Notes: generated by a model not told the origin, from the sequence alone. A stretch of 43,985 nucleotides of DNA from Clostridia bacterium (GCA_017503105.1 JAFVTS010000026.1:1-43985), one strand, 5' to 3'; positions 1 to 7,940 are shown, counted from the first letter of the stretch. A program made the numbers and translations.

Positions 1-100
1 GAGTAAGGTCACTTGTAGACTACGAGTTTGATAGGTCGGAGATGTAAGTGCAGTAATGTATTCAGTTGACCGATACTAATAGACCGAGGGCTTGAACAAC
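1..100 (+). rRNA. 23S ribosomal RNA, 3' end (partial)
   Basis: The first 100 bases match the conserved 3' terminus of bacterial 23S rRNA, including the domain VI segments TTTGATAGGTCGGAG, GTAAGTGCAGTAATGTATTC and GACCGATACTAATAGACC. The gene enters from upstream of the window, so only its last ~100 nt are present. The exact mature end is approximate. No 5S rRNA follows in the next kilobase. Confidence 0.96.
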
Positions 101-196
101 TGTTTTGTATACCGAAACATTTTCAAGCATCTAAACTTTGAGCTTTTCGTTTCTTTCCTTATTCGGTTTTCAATCGGCATTTGACCGATTAAATAT

Positions 197-272
197 GCAC
201 CTCTAGCTCAGTTGGTAGAGCAACTGACTCTTAATCAGTGGGTCCAGGGTTCGAGTCCCTGGAGGTGCACCA
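197..272 (+). tRNA. tRNA-Lys (anticodon CTT)
   Basis: A complete 76-nt cloverleaf: acceptor stem GCACCTC/GAGGTGC, D-arm GCTC...GAGC, anticodon stem ACTGA/TCAGT with loop CTCTTAA (anticodon CTT), T-arm CAGGG-TTCGAGT-CCCTG, and an encoded CCA tail. It lies about 96 nt after the 23S end with no promoter visible between, so it is probably the distal gene of the rRNA transcript, released by RNase P and 3' processing. Confidence 0.97.
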
Positions 273-273
273 A

Positions 274-313
274 AGCAAAAAGACCAAGCCTTGCGCTTGG
301 TCTTTTTGCTTTG
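274..313 (+). terminator. Intrinsic terminator of the rRNA-tRNA transcript
   Basis: A near-perfect hairpin follows the tRNA CCA end directly: AAGCAAAAAGACCAAGC pairs with GCTTGGTCTTTTTGCTT around a CTT loop. The U-rich 3' arm supplies the U-tract. This is the expected end of the rrn operon. Confidence 0.9.
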
Positions 314-315
314 CG

Positions 316-351
316 TGCGTCGGAGGGGACTCGAAGCGCCACGGTAGTGAA
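316..351 (+). repeat. Repeat unit, copy 1 (downstream of tRNA-Lys terminator)
   Basis: The segment beginning TGCGTCGGAGGGGAC and ending CGGTAGTGAA recurs with few changes at 504-540. In both copies it follows a terminator-like hairpin ending in a T-run. An 11-nt copy of the tRNA T-arm (TCGAGTCCCTG) also occurs further on at 410-420. This looks like decayed duplicated sequence at a tRNA 3' end; no open reading frame in it is credible. Confidence 0.6.
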
Positions 352-471
352 TGACAGCCTAAACGGCTGTCAGAGCCGTGGCTGACCGAGCGCGCAGTTC
401 GCGCGAGAGTCGAGTCCCTGAAAGATAGAACTTTGGCTATCCTTTTTGCATTTTCCCGGAATAGATTTTTT

Positions 472-500
472 ACCGAGCCTTGCGTTCGGTTTTTTTGTTT
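472..500 (+). terminator. Second terminator-like hairpin
   Basis: ACCGAGC pairs with GTTCGGT around a short CTTGC loop, followed by TTTTTTG and more T. It resembles the tRNA terminator in loop and position relative to the adjoining repeat, so it may be a duplicated remnant rather than a working terminator. Confidence 0.55.
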
Positions 501-503
501 TAT

Positions 504-540
504 TTGCGTCGGAGGGGACGAGAAGCGACGCGGTAGTGAA
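504..540 (+). repeat. Repeat unit, copy 2
   Basis: Second copy of the 316-351 unit: TTGCGTCGGAGGGGACGAGA followed by AGCGACGCGGTAGTGAA. It differs from copy 1 by a few substitutions and small indels. Confidence 0.6.
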
Positions 541-580
541 CGGGGCTTCCGCATTCGGGCATAAACGAATAAAAAACGAA

Positions 581-615
581 AGGTACTGTGAAAAAAGACA
601 CAGCACCTCTTTTTA
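581..615 (+). terminator. Third hairpin with T-run
   Basis: AGGTACTGTG pairs with CACAGCACCT (one A-C mismatch) around AAAAAAGA, followed by CTTTTTAT. It has the form of an intrinsic terminator, but no gene on the plus strand precedes it other than the rRNA/tRNA unit. Confidence 0.6.
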
Positions 616-1322
616 TATTAAATGTTTTTTAGGAAGTCAAGGTCGAAAAACGGCGGTTTGGATTCTGTCGCTGGATTTTAAGTCTTAAATGCTCTGAGCG
701 GAGAATTTATTTTAGCGAACCTCGTCCTTTTTTGTCGTTTTCGGTGTCGGAATAATAATTTTTTTGTGCAAAACGGTTTTTTCACACTTGTTTTTGCTCC
801 AAAGTGCCCTTTTTTTCAAATTCTTTTACTCGAACAGGCGTTTACAAGAGAAATATAAATAATAAATGTAGGTTTTTAACGGCACGTATTATTCGCGTTT
901 TTTGCGCCGAATATTTAACTGTAAAATTCAGAAAAAAAGCAATTTAGCAAGCACCCGTGAGAAATTTTATCAAAAAAACAGCCAAATCATATACTAAAGC
1001 GAACGGGCGAAAACGCGTCGGATTTTCAGCCCGAAAAGCGCGCTCGTCTTTGGAGCGATTGACTGAGCTGCGGTGGATGCTAACGAAAAACGACCTTTTA
1101 CGTCGGAGAAGGGCTTTTTTGGTGCGAAAAACGTGAGAAAAATGAAAAACAGCCCGATTCAAGATCGCCGATCTTGCCTTAAGCGTTCTTTTTGCCGTAC
1201 AAAAGGCATTCCGAGAGCTTCGTTTTGGGGCTCGGAACTGAAGTTTTACCGACGTCCGAGAAGCCTTTTTAAAGCATATAAAGCTTTTAAGAAAAACTTT
1301 GTCTTTTTTTATTAAAAAGGTA
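616..1322. other. About 700 bp without a recognisable gene
   Basis: This AT-rich, homopolymer-rich stretch holds only short reading frames of about 80 codons or fewer, none with a convincing ribosome binding site or protein-like composition. I recognise no RNA gene. A small palindrome (AAGATCGCCGATCTT) is near 1161-1175. It ends at the strong promoter of the 1532 gene. Confidence 0.6.
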
Positions 1323-1351
1323 TTGACAACATAAAAAAAGCGTGTTATAAT
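1323..1351 (+). promoter_or_regulatory. Perfect consensus sigma-A promoter
   Basis: TTGACA (1323-1328) and TATAAT (1346-1351) are separated by 17 bp, a full match to the consensus. Transcription would start near 1358, giving a leader of about 175 nt before the lipoprotein gene. The leader contains a small hairpin (near 1456-1470) but no riboswitch that I recognise. Confidence 0.92.
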
Positions 1352-1531
1352 AAATTAGCATAGACTAAGTATTCTTATCGTTTTGCTTATACTCCAATAC
1401 GAATGCGGGAGGTGTAAGAAAAAATACGCGGTTTGAGCCGATGAAGCTGCGTACATATCGATGCATCGGTAGCAATTACGAAAGATATAAAATTTAAAAA
1501 TAAAAATTTTTTAAAGAAAGGACACCCCAAA

Positions 1532-4500
1532 ATGAAAACCAAAAACCTTTGGCTTAAAACTTTGGTGATGATGCTTTGCTTGACCCTTTCTCTCACTTGC
1601 TTGTTCGCTTGCGTTGGCGAAGAAGAGCTTGCTGAGGTAAGCAATAAGGCGGATAGCGTTAAGACCGAAGTTGAAAAGCTCGAAACCAAACTCACTGACG
1701 TTGCTAAAAATGCAGCGGCTATTGAGGAACTCAAGACGGCTGTTAAGGGTCTTACCGACGGCGACGCTGCTCTTGAAGAAAAGATCGCAGCAGTAAACAC
1801 TGCAATCGAGAAGGCTGAAAAAGCAGCTAGCGATGCAAACGATACTCTTAAGAGCGAGCTTATCGGCGCTATCGGCAATGCTCAGTCGGCACTTGAGGGC
1901 GATCTTGATGAGCTCGAGACCAAGCTTCAGGCCGCTATCAACGATCTTGATACCGCTATCAAGGGCGCTATGGAAGATCTTAAGAACGAACTTGAAGATG
2001 CTATCGCTGCTGTTAAGTCTGATCTTGAAGCTGCTATCGCAGGCAAGGCTGACAAGACCGAGCTTGCACTCAAGGCAGACAAGGCTGAGCTTGAAAAGCT
2101 TGCAGGCGAGCTTGAAACCGTTTCCGCTAACTGGAACGCTTACAACGAGGCTACCGCAGAGCTTTACGATGGCGAGTATTCCTTCGATGCATTCGAGGAT
2201 ATCTGGACTGCAGTAGATAAGAACAACTACGCTGAGGAAGGTTATACCGATTCCGAGGGCGTTTACCAGCTTGGTTACAACGATTTCCTTAAGGAAGTTG
2301 ATAAGCTTGAATTCTTCCTTACCCGTGCGGTTTCCGTTGAGCAGATCAAGGGTTACTTCGATGACCTTAAGGCACTCATCGAAGAAATGCCTACTCTCAC
2401 CGAGACTCTTGCAGGTCTTCTCGCAACCACGACTACCGTAACCGCTGAGAAGGACTTCCTTGACAACATCAAGGCTATCGAGGCTAAGATTCCCGATACC
2501 GACGCTACATACACCGAGGACCTTAAGACCGCGTTTGCAGCTCTCGTTGCAGCACACGACAACCTCGTTGCAGCAGCTGAGGCAGCAGTTGCACTTGATG
2601 CAGAGATCGACGCTATCGCAACTCCTATCGTATGGGAAAACAGCAAGACCGTTCTCGTAGCAGCAACTCAGAATCTTGACGCTTACAAGACTCAGTTCTT
2701 CGCTAACCCCGATTACAACAAGTACTACGCAGATGGCGCGAACGAGTACGCTAAGGTTGTAACCGGTTCGGCAGATCTTGACACTTACAATGCACGTTAC
2801 AACGAGCTTGGTCTCGCTGCAGCGGACACCAACATTTCTAAGATCTTTGACGGCGTAGTTCTTAACTTCGCAACCGTAAGACCTCTTTGGAGCCAGCTTG
2901 AGGCAGTTGACGCTAACGGTGCAAGATTCACCGAGTGGCTCACTAAGTACAACATCGACCTTGAGGTTGACGCTGCTACTCTTGCTAACATCTTCACCGG
3001 CGGTGAAGTTGAACTTTACACCAAGTCTAAGGCATACGTTGATGCTATGAACGAGATCTACACCACTATCGATGTTGATACTCTCAAGGCTAACATCAAC
3101 GCTCTTACCACTCCCGCTCTTTACGCAGAGCACGCTGCTTGGACCGCAATCCACAACACTATGGTTGCGCTCAAGACTGCAATTGAGGCTGTTGAGAACT
3201 TCGACGCAGCTATCGACACTAACTACGCTCAGATGATAACCACCGCTTGCCAGACCAAGCTTGACGCTGTTGACGCTCGCATGAACGTTCTCGTTGAGGC
3301 TAAGGCTAAGATCGATGAGGTCTATGCTTATATGGCAGCTATCCTTACTAAGGAAGGCGGCATCACCTACGCTGATAAGGACGCTATCGATTCCTACAAG
3401 GCTCAGCTTGATATGTACGTTGGCTACTATGCAATCGAGGCAGACAACGCAGAGGATGAGAACGACAACTACTCCACCATCTGCGCTGCAGCATACGCTA
3501 AGTATGACGAGCTCATCGAGGCTTACAAGGTTAAGACCGCTGACGTTCTTGCTCTTTACAAGGAAGTTCGTGCATACCTTGACTCCGTTGCTTGGGCACT
3601 TAAGGACGGTAACGAGATTCAGGCACTTGCTGATAAGCTTCAGGGCTTCGTAGCAATGGGCGTTACCGACATCGATCTCTACCTTGAGGACGATGACGAG
3701 CAGGCTACCGCAATCGACTTCGAGCAGCTTCTCCTTGACTACAACGAGAAGGCAGCTGAGTACACTGTATACGCTAAGGATGCAGAAACCGCAGCAGTTT
3801 CCGTAAACGCTCTCGTTGCAGCACTTGGTACTGACGGTCTTAAGCCTAACTTCATCAAGAATAAGGCAAGATTCGAAGAGGCTTGGGCAGCAGTTGAGGC
3901 TTGGTGCGAGGCTTGGCTTACCGATGCTGATCTTGAGGCAGCAGGCGACGACGTTGCAAAGGCAGTTGCAGCAGTTCAGGCTGTTAAGATCTTCGGCGAA
4001 GACGCTATGTTCAAGTTCGTAACCACCGCAAACTACAACAACGCTAAGAAGTGGGCTGAAGCAGCTGTTAAGACCTATGGCGAGGCTGAAGAAGCTTGGG
4101 CAGATATTAAGGCTGATATGGAAACTCTTATCGCAGATTGGAACGTACATTCCTTCTCCGATAAGTCCGTAGTTCCTAACTTCACTGAGGTTATGGCAGC
4201 TTACGAAGCATACGCTGCTAAGTATTACGAAGCAGCTGACGTTGTAGACGTTCTTGGTGAGAAGGCTACCTACGATGCATTCAAGACCGAGTACGATGCT
4301 TGCAAGGCTCTTGAAGCAAGCAGAGAAAGCGTTGCTAACCAGATCATCGCTCAGATCAAGGCTCTCGGTGAGGTAACTCCCGATACCGCAGCTGATGTTC
4401 TCGCAGCAATCGCAACTATCAACGCAGCAATCGAAACTTATGAAGCTACCTACTGCGATGACGGTTGCCTCTTCGGCGACAACCTCTTCATCCTCTACCG

Positions 4501-4720
4501 TACCACCAAGCTCGCTGAGTTTGCTAAGGCTTGCAAGGAAGCATATGCTTACGCAGACGATGCAGTTAAGACCGAGAAGGTTAACAACGCTTGGAACAGT
4601 GGACGTCAGTGGATCGAAAGCGCAACCGACGAGTCCTTCGTTGACTTCGCTTACGGCTTCGCATCCTCTACTCTTGACGGCGTTATTGAAGAAATCAATC
4701 CCGCTCCCGTAGCTCCCTAA
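1532..4720 (+). CDS. Large secreted coiled-coil lipoprotein, function unknown
   Basis: The 1062-residue product starts at an ATG behind AAAGAAAGGA. An N-terminal Lys-rich and hydrophobic signal peptide ends in a lipobox L24-F25-A26-C27, so the protein should be acylated at Cys27 and held on the outer face of the membrane. Residues ~30-180 are heptad-rich coiled coil (E/K/L/A-rich, including a KADKTELALKADKAELEKL stretch resembling fibre stalks). The remaining ~880 residues are helical, acidic, rich in Ala, Tyr and Asp, with no family I recognise. Codon choice is extremely restricted (Lys nearly always AAG, Asn AAC, Thr ACC or ACT), more so than in most neighbours, which with the perfect promoter indicates very high expression. 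A structural cell-surface or spacer role is plausible but inferred. Confidence 0.85.
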   Translation: MKTKNLWLKTLVMMLCLTLSLTCLFACVGEEELAEVSNKADSVKTEVEKLETKLTDVAKNAAAIEELKTAVKGLTDGDAALEEKIAAVNTAIEKAEKAASDANDTLKSELIGAIGNAQSALEGDLDELETKLQAAINDLDTAIKGAMEDLKNELEDAIAAVKSDLEAAIAGKADKTELALKADKAELEKLAGELETVSANWNAYNEATAELYDGEYSFDAFEDIWTAVDKNNYAEEGYTDSEGVYQLGYNDFLKEVDKLEFFLTRAVSVEQIKGYFDDLKALIEEMPTLTETLAGLLATTTTVTAEKDFLDNIKAIEAKIPDTDATYTEDLKTAFAALVAAHDNLVAAAEAAVALDAEIDAIATPIVWENSKTVLVAATQNLDAYKTQFFANPDYNKYYADGANEYAKVVTGSADLDTYNARYNELGLAAADTNISKIFDGVVLNFATVRPLWSQLEAVDANGARFTEWLTKYNIDLEVDAATLANIFTGGEVELYTKSKAYVDAMNEIYTTIDVDTLKANINALTTPALYAEHAAWTAIHNTMVALKTAIEAVENFDAAIDTNYAQMITTACQTKLDAVDARMNVLVEAKAKIDEVYAYMAAILTKEGGITYADKDAIDSYKAQLDMYVGYYAIEADNAEDENDNYSTICAAAYAKYDELIEAYKVKTADVLALYKEVRAYLDSVAWALKDGNEIQALADKLQGFVAMGVTDIDLYLEDDDEQATAIDFEQLLLDYNEKAAEYTVYAKDAETAAVSVNALVAALGTDGLKPNFIKNKARFEEAWAAVEAWCEAWLTDADLEAAGDDVAKAVAAVQAVKIFGEDAMFKFVTTANYNNAKKWAEAAVKTYGEAEEAWADIKADMETLIADWNVHSFSDKSVVPNFTEVMAAYEAYAAKYYEAADVVDVLGEKATYDAFKTEYDACKALEASRESVANQIIAQIKALGEVTPDTAADVLAAIATINAAIETYEATYCDDGCLFGDNLFILYRTTKLAEFAKACKEAYAYADDAVKTEKVNNAWNSGRQWIESATDESFVDFAYGFASSTLDGVIEEINPAPVAP

Positions 4721-4752
4721 GCTACCGAGTAGTTGCTTGATCGCGACAAATC

Positions 4753-4787
4753 TTCTTAAACCGAAGACGACCTCTTCGGTTTAAGAA
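4753..4787 (+). repeat. Perfect 15-bp inverted repeat after the lipoprotein gene
   Basis: TTCTTAAACCGAAGA (4753-4767) and its exact complement TCTTCGGTTTAAGAA (4773-4787) flank a 5-nt loop. No T-run follows, so it is not a classical terminator. It sits immediately before the strong terminator and could protect the mRNA 3' end or be a tandem terminator element. Confidence 0.75.
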
Positions 4788-4791
4788 ACCA

Positions 4792-4845
4792 AATAAAAGA
4801 AAACCGTTATGGGCACAGTCCCGTAACGGTTTTCTTTTATTATGC
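4792..4845. terminator. Strong intrinsic terminator (22-bp stem)
   Basis: AATAAAAGAAAACCGTTATG plus GG pairs with CCCGTAACGG followed by TTTTCTTTTATT, giving 22 pairs with one G-T wobble and a 6-nt loop (CACAGT). The U-rich 3' arm gives termination on the plus strand; the A-rich 5' arm would also serve the minus strand. Confidence 0.9.
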
Positions 4846-5211
4846 GCTCGGGACGCCTTAGTTTTGAAGCGCAAAGCGCAGAATCGAGTCTTTGTGTATG
4901 TGGAGCGCACAGGCGGCTTTTGTCGGTTTAAGTGAGGTGACGGTGGGGCAAGAAAGTAAATTCCGAGCGCTTTATCCGAAAGATGTGGAGCGGCAGGCTG
5001 AAAATGCAAAATTAAGATATTTCCGTAGGGCGGCGCGAAAATGCGGAGCGCAAAACAGAGGAATGCTAAATTAAGATAAATCGTCAGGCATCGACGTGCT
5101 CGGCATTCTTCTTCTAAAACCCCATTCCTTTACGTTTTCCGGCGATGACCTTAAAACGTTTAAACGGGCGAACAATTTCGGATTTTTATTATCACATAAT
5201 CGAAAAAAGTA
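4846..5211. other. Intergenic stretch with degenerate repeats, no gene seen
   Basis: No reading frame here is convincing. Two imperfect copies of a ~38-nt motif are visible: 4982-5019 (GATGTGGAGCGGCAG...GCAAAATTAAGATA) and 5040-5078 (AATGCGGAGCGCAAA...GCTAAATTAAGATA); a shorter relative (ATGTGGAGCGCACAGGCGG) is at 4898-4916. These look like decayed dispersed repeats. Confidence 0.5.
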
Positions 5212-5240
5212 TTGAAACCTCTTTGCTTTTGTGATAAAAT
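5212..5240 (+). promoter_or_regulatory. Sigma-A promoter of the EamA transporter gene
   Basis: TTGAAA (5212-5217), 17 bp, TAAAAT (5235-5240) with an extended TGA just before the -10. Start of transcription would be near 5247, about 44 nt before the ATG. Confidence 0.75.
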
Positions 5241-5290
5241 ATATATTGACTTGATAACTTAGAGCGTGACCGCGCGGAAAGGAAAGACTG

Positions 5291-6214
5291 ATGGGATATT
5301 TACTTATAACCTTGGCTATGTTTTTGAATTTAGTTAAGGCCTTTGCTTCAAAAAAGCTGAGCCGACGCGCAGAATGCGTTGCCGACAATATTGACCTCAG
5401 CATTTTGCGTAACGTCTTTTGCGTGGCGGTCGGAGCGCTGTTTATCGCGCTTGCGAACGGTGCGGATTTCAGCATTCCGCCGCTTGGAATTCTGATATGC
5501 CTTCTTTCGGGCGCTTTTATGTCCGTTAATTACGTGGCGTGGGTAATGGCTTTAAAAACAGACGCAATAGTTTTTGCTTCGACTGCAAACAACGCGAATT
5601 TTATTGTTGTCGGAGTGCTCGGAATCTTTGTTTTTGGCGAACATCTTTCTCTTTCTAAGGGAATAGCCATTCTTTTGATCTTCGCAGCTATGTTCTTTAT
5701 GGTGAAATTTCAAAGAGGTATCGGCGGTGCGCCGAAGCTCCGCGACGCGGTGTTGCTTTTCCTTGTTTTCCTTTGCGGAGGTATTTCTTCGGTAACGGAA
5801 AAATGCTTCTCAAAATACGTCGTCGGGGTCAGCTCTCATATCTACACGTTCTACGCCTTCTTGTTTGCTATTCTCTGGTTGCTTGCGGCTCGCATATTTA
5901 TAAGGCAACCGAGCGCCGTTAAATTTGCCGAGAGGAAGGAAAAGCTCTTCGGCTTTCTTCCGTACGCTCTCGTTATGGGAATCGCGATCTACGGTGTAAC
6001 GTACTTCAAAACGCTCGCAAATTCTTACCTTGACACTATCGTGCTATATCCCTTGAACAACGGTCTTACCCTCGTTGGAAGCTGTATTATGGCGTGGATA
6101 TGCTTTAAGGAAAAGCCTAATAAAAACTGCGTTATCGGAATGATTTTGATCTTCTTGGCTCTCCTTCTATCCTCGGGGACGCTTGAGCAGATAATAGGCC
6201 GTCTGTCTGCTTGA
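5291..6214 (+). CDS. EamA/DMT-superfamily transporter
   Basis: The 307-residue protein is almost wholly hydrophobic, with about ten predicted membrane helices in two halves, as in the drug/metabolite transporter (EamA) superfamily. The first half ends with an FGEHLSLSKGIAILLIF segment that matches the usual EamA pattern (FGE-hydrophilic-G-helix), and the last helix pair contains FKEKPNKNCVIGMILIF, its counterpart in the second half. The start ATG lies 6-8 nt behind GGAAAGGAAAG. It is monocistronic by layout: own promoter, and another promoter begins 46 nt after its stop. Such permeases export or import amino acids, nucleosides or other small metabolites; the substrate cannot be told from sequence. 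Confidence 0.9.
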   Translation: MGYLLITLAMFLNLVKAFASKKLSRRAECVADNIDLSILRNVFCVAVGALFIALANGADFSIPPLGILICLLSGAFMSVNYVAWVMALKTDAIVFASTANNANFIVVGVLGIFVFGEHLSLSKGIAILLIFAAMFFMVKFQRGIGGAPKLRDAVLLFLVFLCGGISSVTEKCFSKYVVGVSSHIYTFYAFLFAILWLLAARIFIRQPSAVKFAERKEKLFGFLPYALVMGIAIYGVTYFKTLANSYLDTIVLYPLNNGLTLVGSCIMAWICFKEKPNKNCVIGMILIFLALLLSSGTLEQIIGRLSA

Positions 6215-6259
6215 GGAGGCGCTTCCTTTATCGGTGACGCACGTTTGCCCGCGTTTTGC

Positions 6260-6288
6260 TTGACAAAACGTCATATGTGTGCTAAAAT
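6260..6288 (+). promoter_or_regulatory. Sigma-A promoter of the siroheme protein gene
   Basis: TTGACA (6260-6265), 17 bp, TAAAAT (6283-6288), extended TGC before the -10. The transcript would start near 6295, only about 22 nt before the chosen ATG. Confidence 0.85.
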
Positions 6289-6316
6289 ATTTGTATACTG
6301 TTAAGAGGTGAAGATT

Positions 6317-7246
6317 ATGGGACTTACAAAAGAACAAATAACAGCGGTCAAGGCTAAAGGCTTTTTGCGCAACCGCGGCACGGATAATTTCTCCGGAAGG
6401 CTCGTTTCAAAGGGCGGAGTTTATTCAGCCGCCGATCTTAAAACCGTATCGGAAATAGCCGAGCGATTCGGCTCGGGCAAGGTCGGATTTACGAGCAGGC
6501 TTTCCGCTGAGATCGTTGGTATTCCTTACGAAAATATAGATGCGGCTATCACTTATGCGAGTGAAAGAGGGCTTTCTTTCGGAGGCACGGGCGCAAAGAT
6601 AAGACCCGTAACCGCTTGCAAGGGAACGACGTGCGTATACGGTAATTTTGATACTCAGGCGCTTGCCGCTAAGATTCACGATAATTATTACGTGGGCTGG
6701 GCGGGCGTCAAGCTGCCGCACAAGTTCAAGATCGGCGTCGGCGGTTGTCCGAACAGCTGTATGAAGCCGAGCCTTAACGATTTTGGCATTGAGGGGCACA
6801 GAGTTCCCGTCTTTGACGCCGAAAAGTGCCGCGCTTGCAAGATCTGTGCCGTTGAGAGCGCTTGTCCTTCTTGCGCCGTAACGAGAGATGGGGCGGGCAA
6901 GGCTCGGATCGACGATGCTTGCCGAAGCTGCGGCGTATGCTCGGGGAAGTGCCCGTTTGGTGCTTTTTCCGAAAACACCGAGGTGAAGTATAAGATCTTC
7001 GTCGGAGGCACTTGGGGCAAGGTGACAAGGATGGGAACGGAGCTCTCCAGGCTCGTTTCGGAGGATGAGGTATTTCCCATTCTTGAAAAGGTGATGCTTT
7101 GGTATAAGGAAAATGCTTATGAAAAGGAGCGCCTTGGCGCCGCTTTGGACAGACTCGGCAAGGAAAAGCTCGAAGAGGATATTTTCGGCGACGGGCTTCT
7201 GCTCAGAAAGGATGAGATCATCTCATCTCCTATAAAAACGAGATAA
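6317..7246 (+). CDS. Sulfite/nitrite reductase-like siroheme-[4Fe-4S] protein with ferredoxin domain
   Basis: I chose the ATG at 6317 (309 residues) because AGAGGTG lies 6 nt before it; the upstream GTG at 6308 is part of that site. The N-terminal part has the ferredoxin-like NiR/SiR half-domain. Siroheme-coupled cluster ligands are C101 and C106 (CKGTTC, a C-x4-C) and C144/C148 (GGCPNSC, C-x3-C). A 2x[4Fe-4S] ferredoxin insert follows: CRACKICAVESACP (C-x2-C-x2-C-x5-C, longer than usual) and CRSCGVCSGKCP. This organisation matches the small stand-alone sulfite-reductase-like proteins of anaerobes and the AsrC subunit. No asrA/asrB or dsr partner is adjacent, so its electron donor is unknown. 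Six-electron sulfite reduction is the family activity; that it acts on sulfite here is inference. Confidence 0.87.
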   Translation: MGLTKEQITAVKAKGFLRNRGTDNFSGRLVSKGGVYSAADLKTVSEIAERFGSGKVGFTSRLSAEIVGIPYENIDAAITYASERGLSFGGTGAKIRPVTACKGTTCVYGNFDTQALAAKIHDNYYVGWAGVKLPHKFKIGVGGCPNSCMKPSLNDFGIEGHRVPVFDAEKCRACKICAVESACPSCAVTRDGAGKARIDDACRSCGVCSGKCPFGAFSENTEVKYKIFVGGTWGKVTRMGTELSRLVSEDEVFPILEKVMLWYKENAYEKERLGAALDRLGKEKLEEDIFGDGLLLRKDEIISSPIKTR

Positions 7247-7298
7247 TAAGATACTCAGCGTTTCGGGACGTGAATAAACGTCCGTTATTGGTTTTGCT

Positions 7299-7940
7299 AT
7301 GAGAAGAGAAAAAAGAGAAAGAAAAAGACTGACGTTCTTCGGCGTTCCTTTTGCGTGTATTGCTCTTGTGGCGATCGTTTTTTCGCATATAGGATGGCTT
7401 GTTGAGAATATTGCCCGCGTTTTTTTGGTTGGTGAAATAGACGCGCGCTTCTACATTTTACCTTTTATTTCTGCCTACGGAGCTATTCCGTTTGCTTTTC
7501 ACGCTATACTGCGCTCACCGAATGATATAAAGTTCTTTGGCAAGGAGCTTCCTTTAAAGGATGGGCTCAGGGCAAGGATAATAAAAAACGTCATCGCCTA
7601 TATTTTGATGGTGCTGTTCGTTTATATAGCGGAGCTTGCCGTCGGAAATCTTTGGGATAAGCTCTTTGGGGTTAAGCTTTGGGACTATCGTTCGTATCCC
7701 TTGAACTTCACGCGTTATACGAGCTTGCCTACGAGTCTTGCTTTCGGCACGGGGGGCTTCATTCTTTATAAAACCGTTTACAAGTGGCTGTTGAATGCTT
7801 TTTGCAACGCGCCTTATAAAATTATAACCGTACTCGCCGCCGTGCTCGGCATCCTTATAATTTTAGATACGGTAAATATGATACTCTATATGGCTGTGAT
7901 GAAAGACGCGCCAATGCTTTGGAGCATAGATCTCAGGTGA
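7299..7940 (+). CDS. CmpB-type putative ABC transporter permease (membrane protein)
   Basis: The 213-residue protein has about five to six membrane helices and the landmarks of the ABC_trans_CmpB family: a WLVENIARVF segment in the first helix, RFYILPFISAYG in the second, then IAELAVGNLWDKLFGVKLWDY and YPLNFTRYTSLPTSLAFG. Family members are widespread in Clostridia, and their function and ATPase partner are not established. It begins 52 nt after the siroheme protein with no separate promoter seen, so the two may be co-transcribed. The ribosome binding site is weak (no clear AGGAG), so the start is the least secure part. Confidence 0.82.
   Translation: MRREKRERKRLTFFGVPFACIALVAIVFSHIGWLVENIARVFLVGEIDARFYILPFISAYGAIPFAFHAILRSPNDIKFFGKELPLKDGLRARIIKNVIAYILMVLFVYIAELAVGNLWDKLFGVKLWDYRSYPLNFTRYTSLPTSLAFGTGGFILYKTVYKWLLNAFCNAPYKIITVLAAVLGILIILDTVNMILYMAVMKDAPMLWSIDLR

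Noticed and set aside
45-81. Direct repeats in the 23S end as a CRISPR or att site
   Set aside because: It is ordinary conserved rRNA sequence; there is no spaced repeat pattern anywhere in the window.
316-351. A second tRNA on the minus strand, because GCTTCGAGTCCCC looks like a T-arm
   Set aside because: The flanking bases cannot form the T stem or an acceptor stem, and no anticodon arm is present.
231-606. Reading frames of 78-107 codons over and after the tRNA, including one with a SRDSNPGPTD end
   Set aside because: They run across the tRNA, its terminator and repeats. The SRDSNPGPTD ending is the well-known false translation of a tRNA gene; there is no ribosome binding site.
1511-4150. 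879-codon open frame on the minus strand inside the lipoprotein gene
   Set aside because: It is an antisense shadow made by the extreme codon restriction of the plus-strand gene. It has unnatural Leu/Val/Ser/Cys-rich composition and no ribosome binding site or promoter of its own.
4722-5074. Short frames on both strands in the region after the lipoprotein gene
   Set aside because: They overlap two terminator-type hairpins and degenerate repeats, and have no ribosome binding site.
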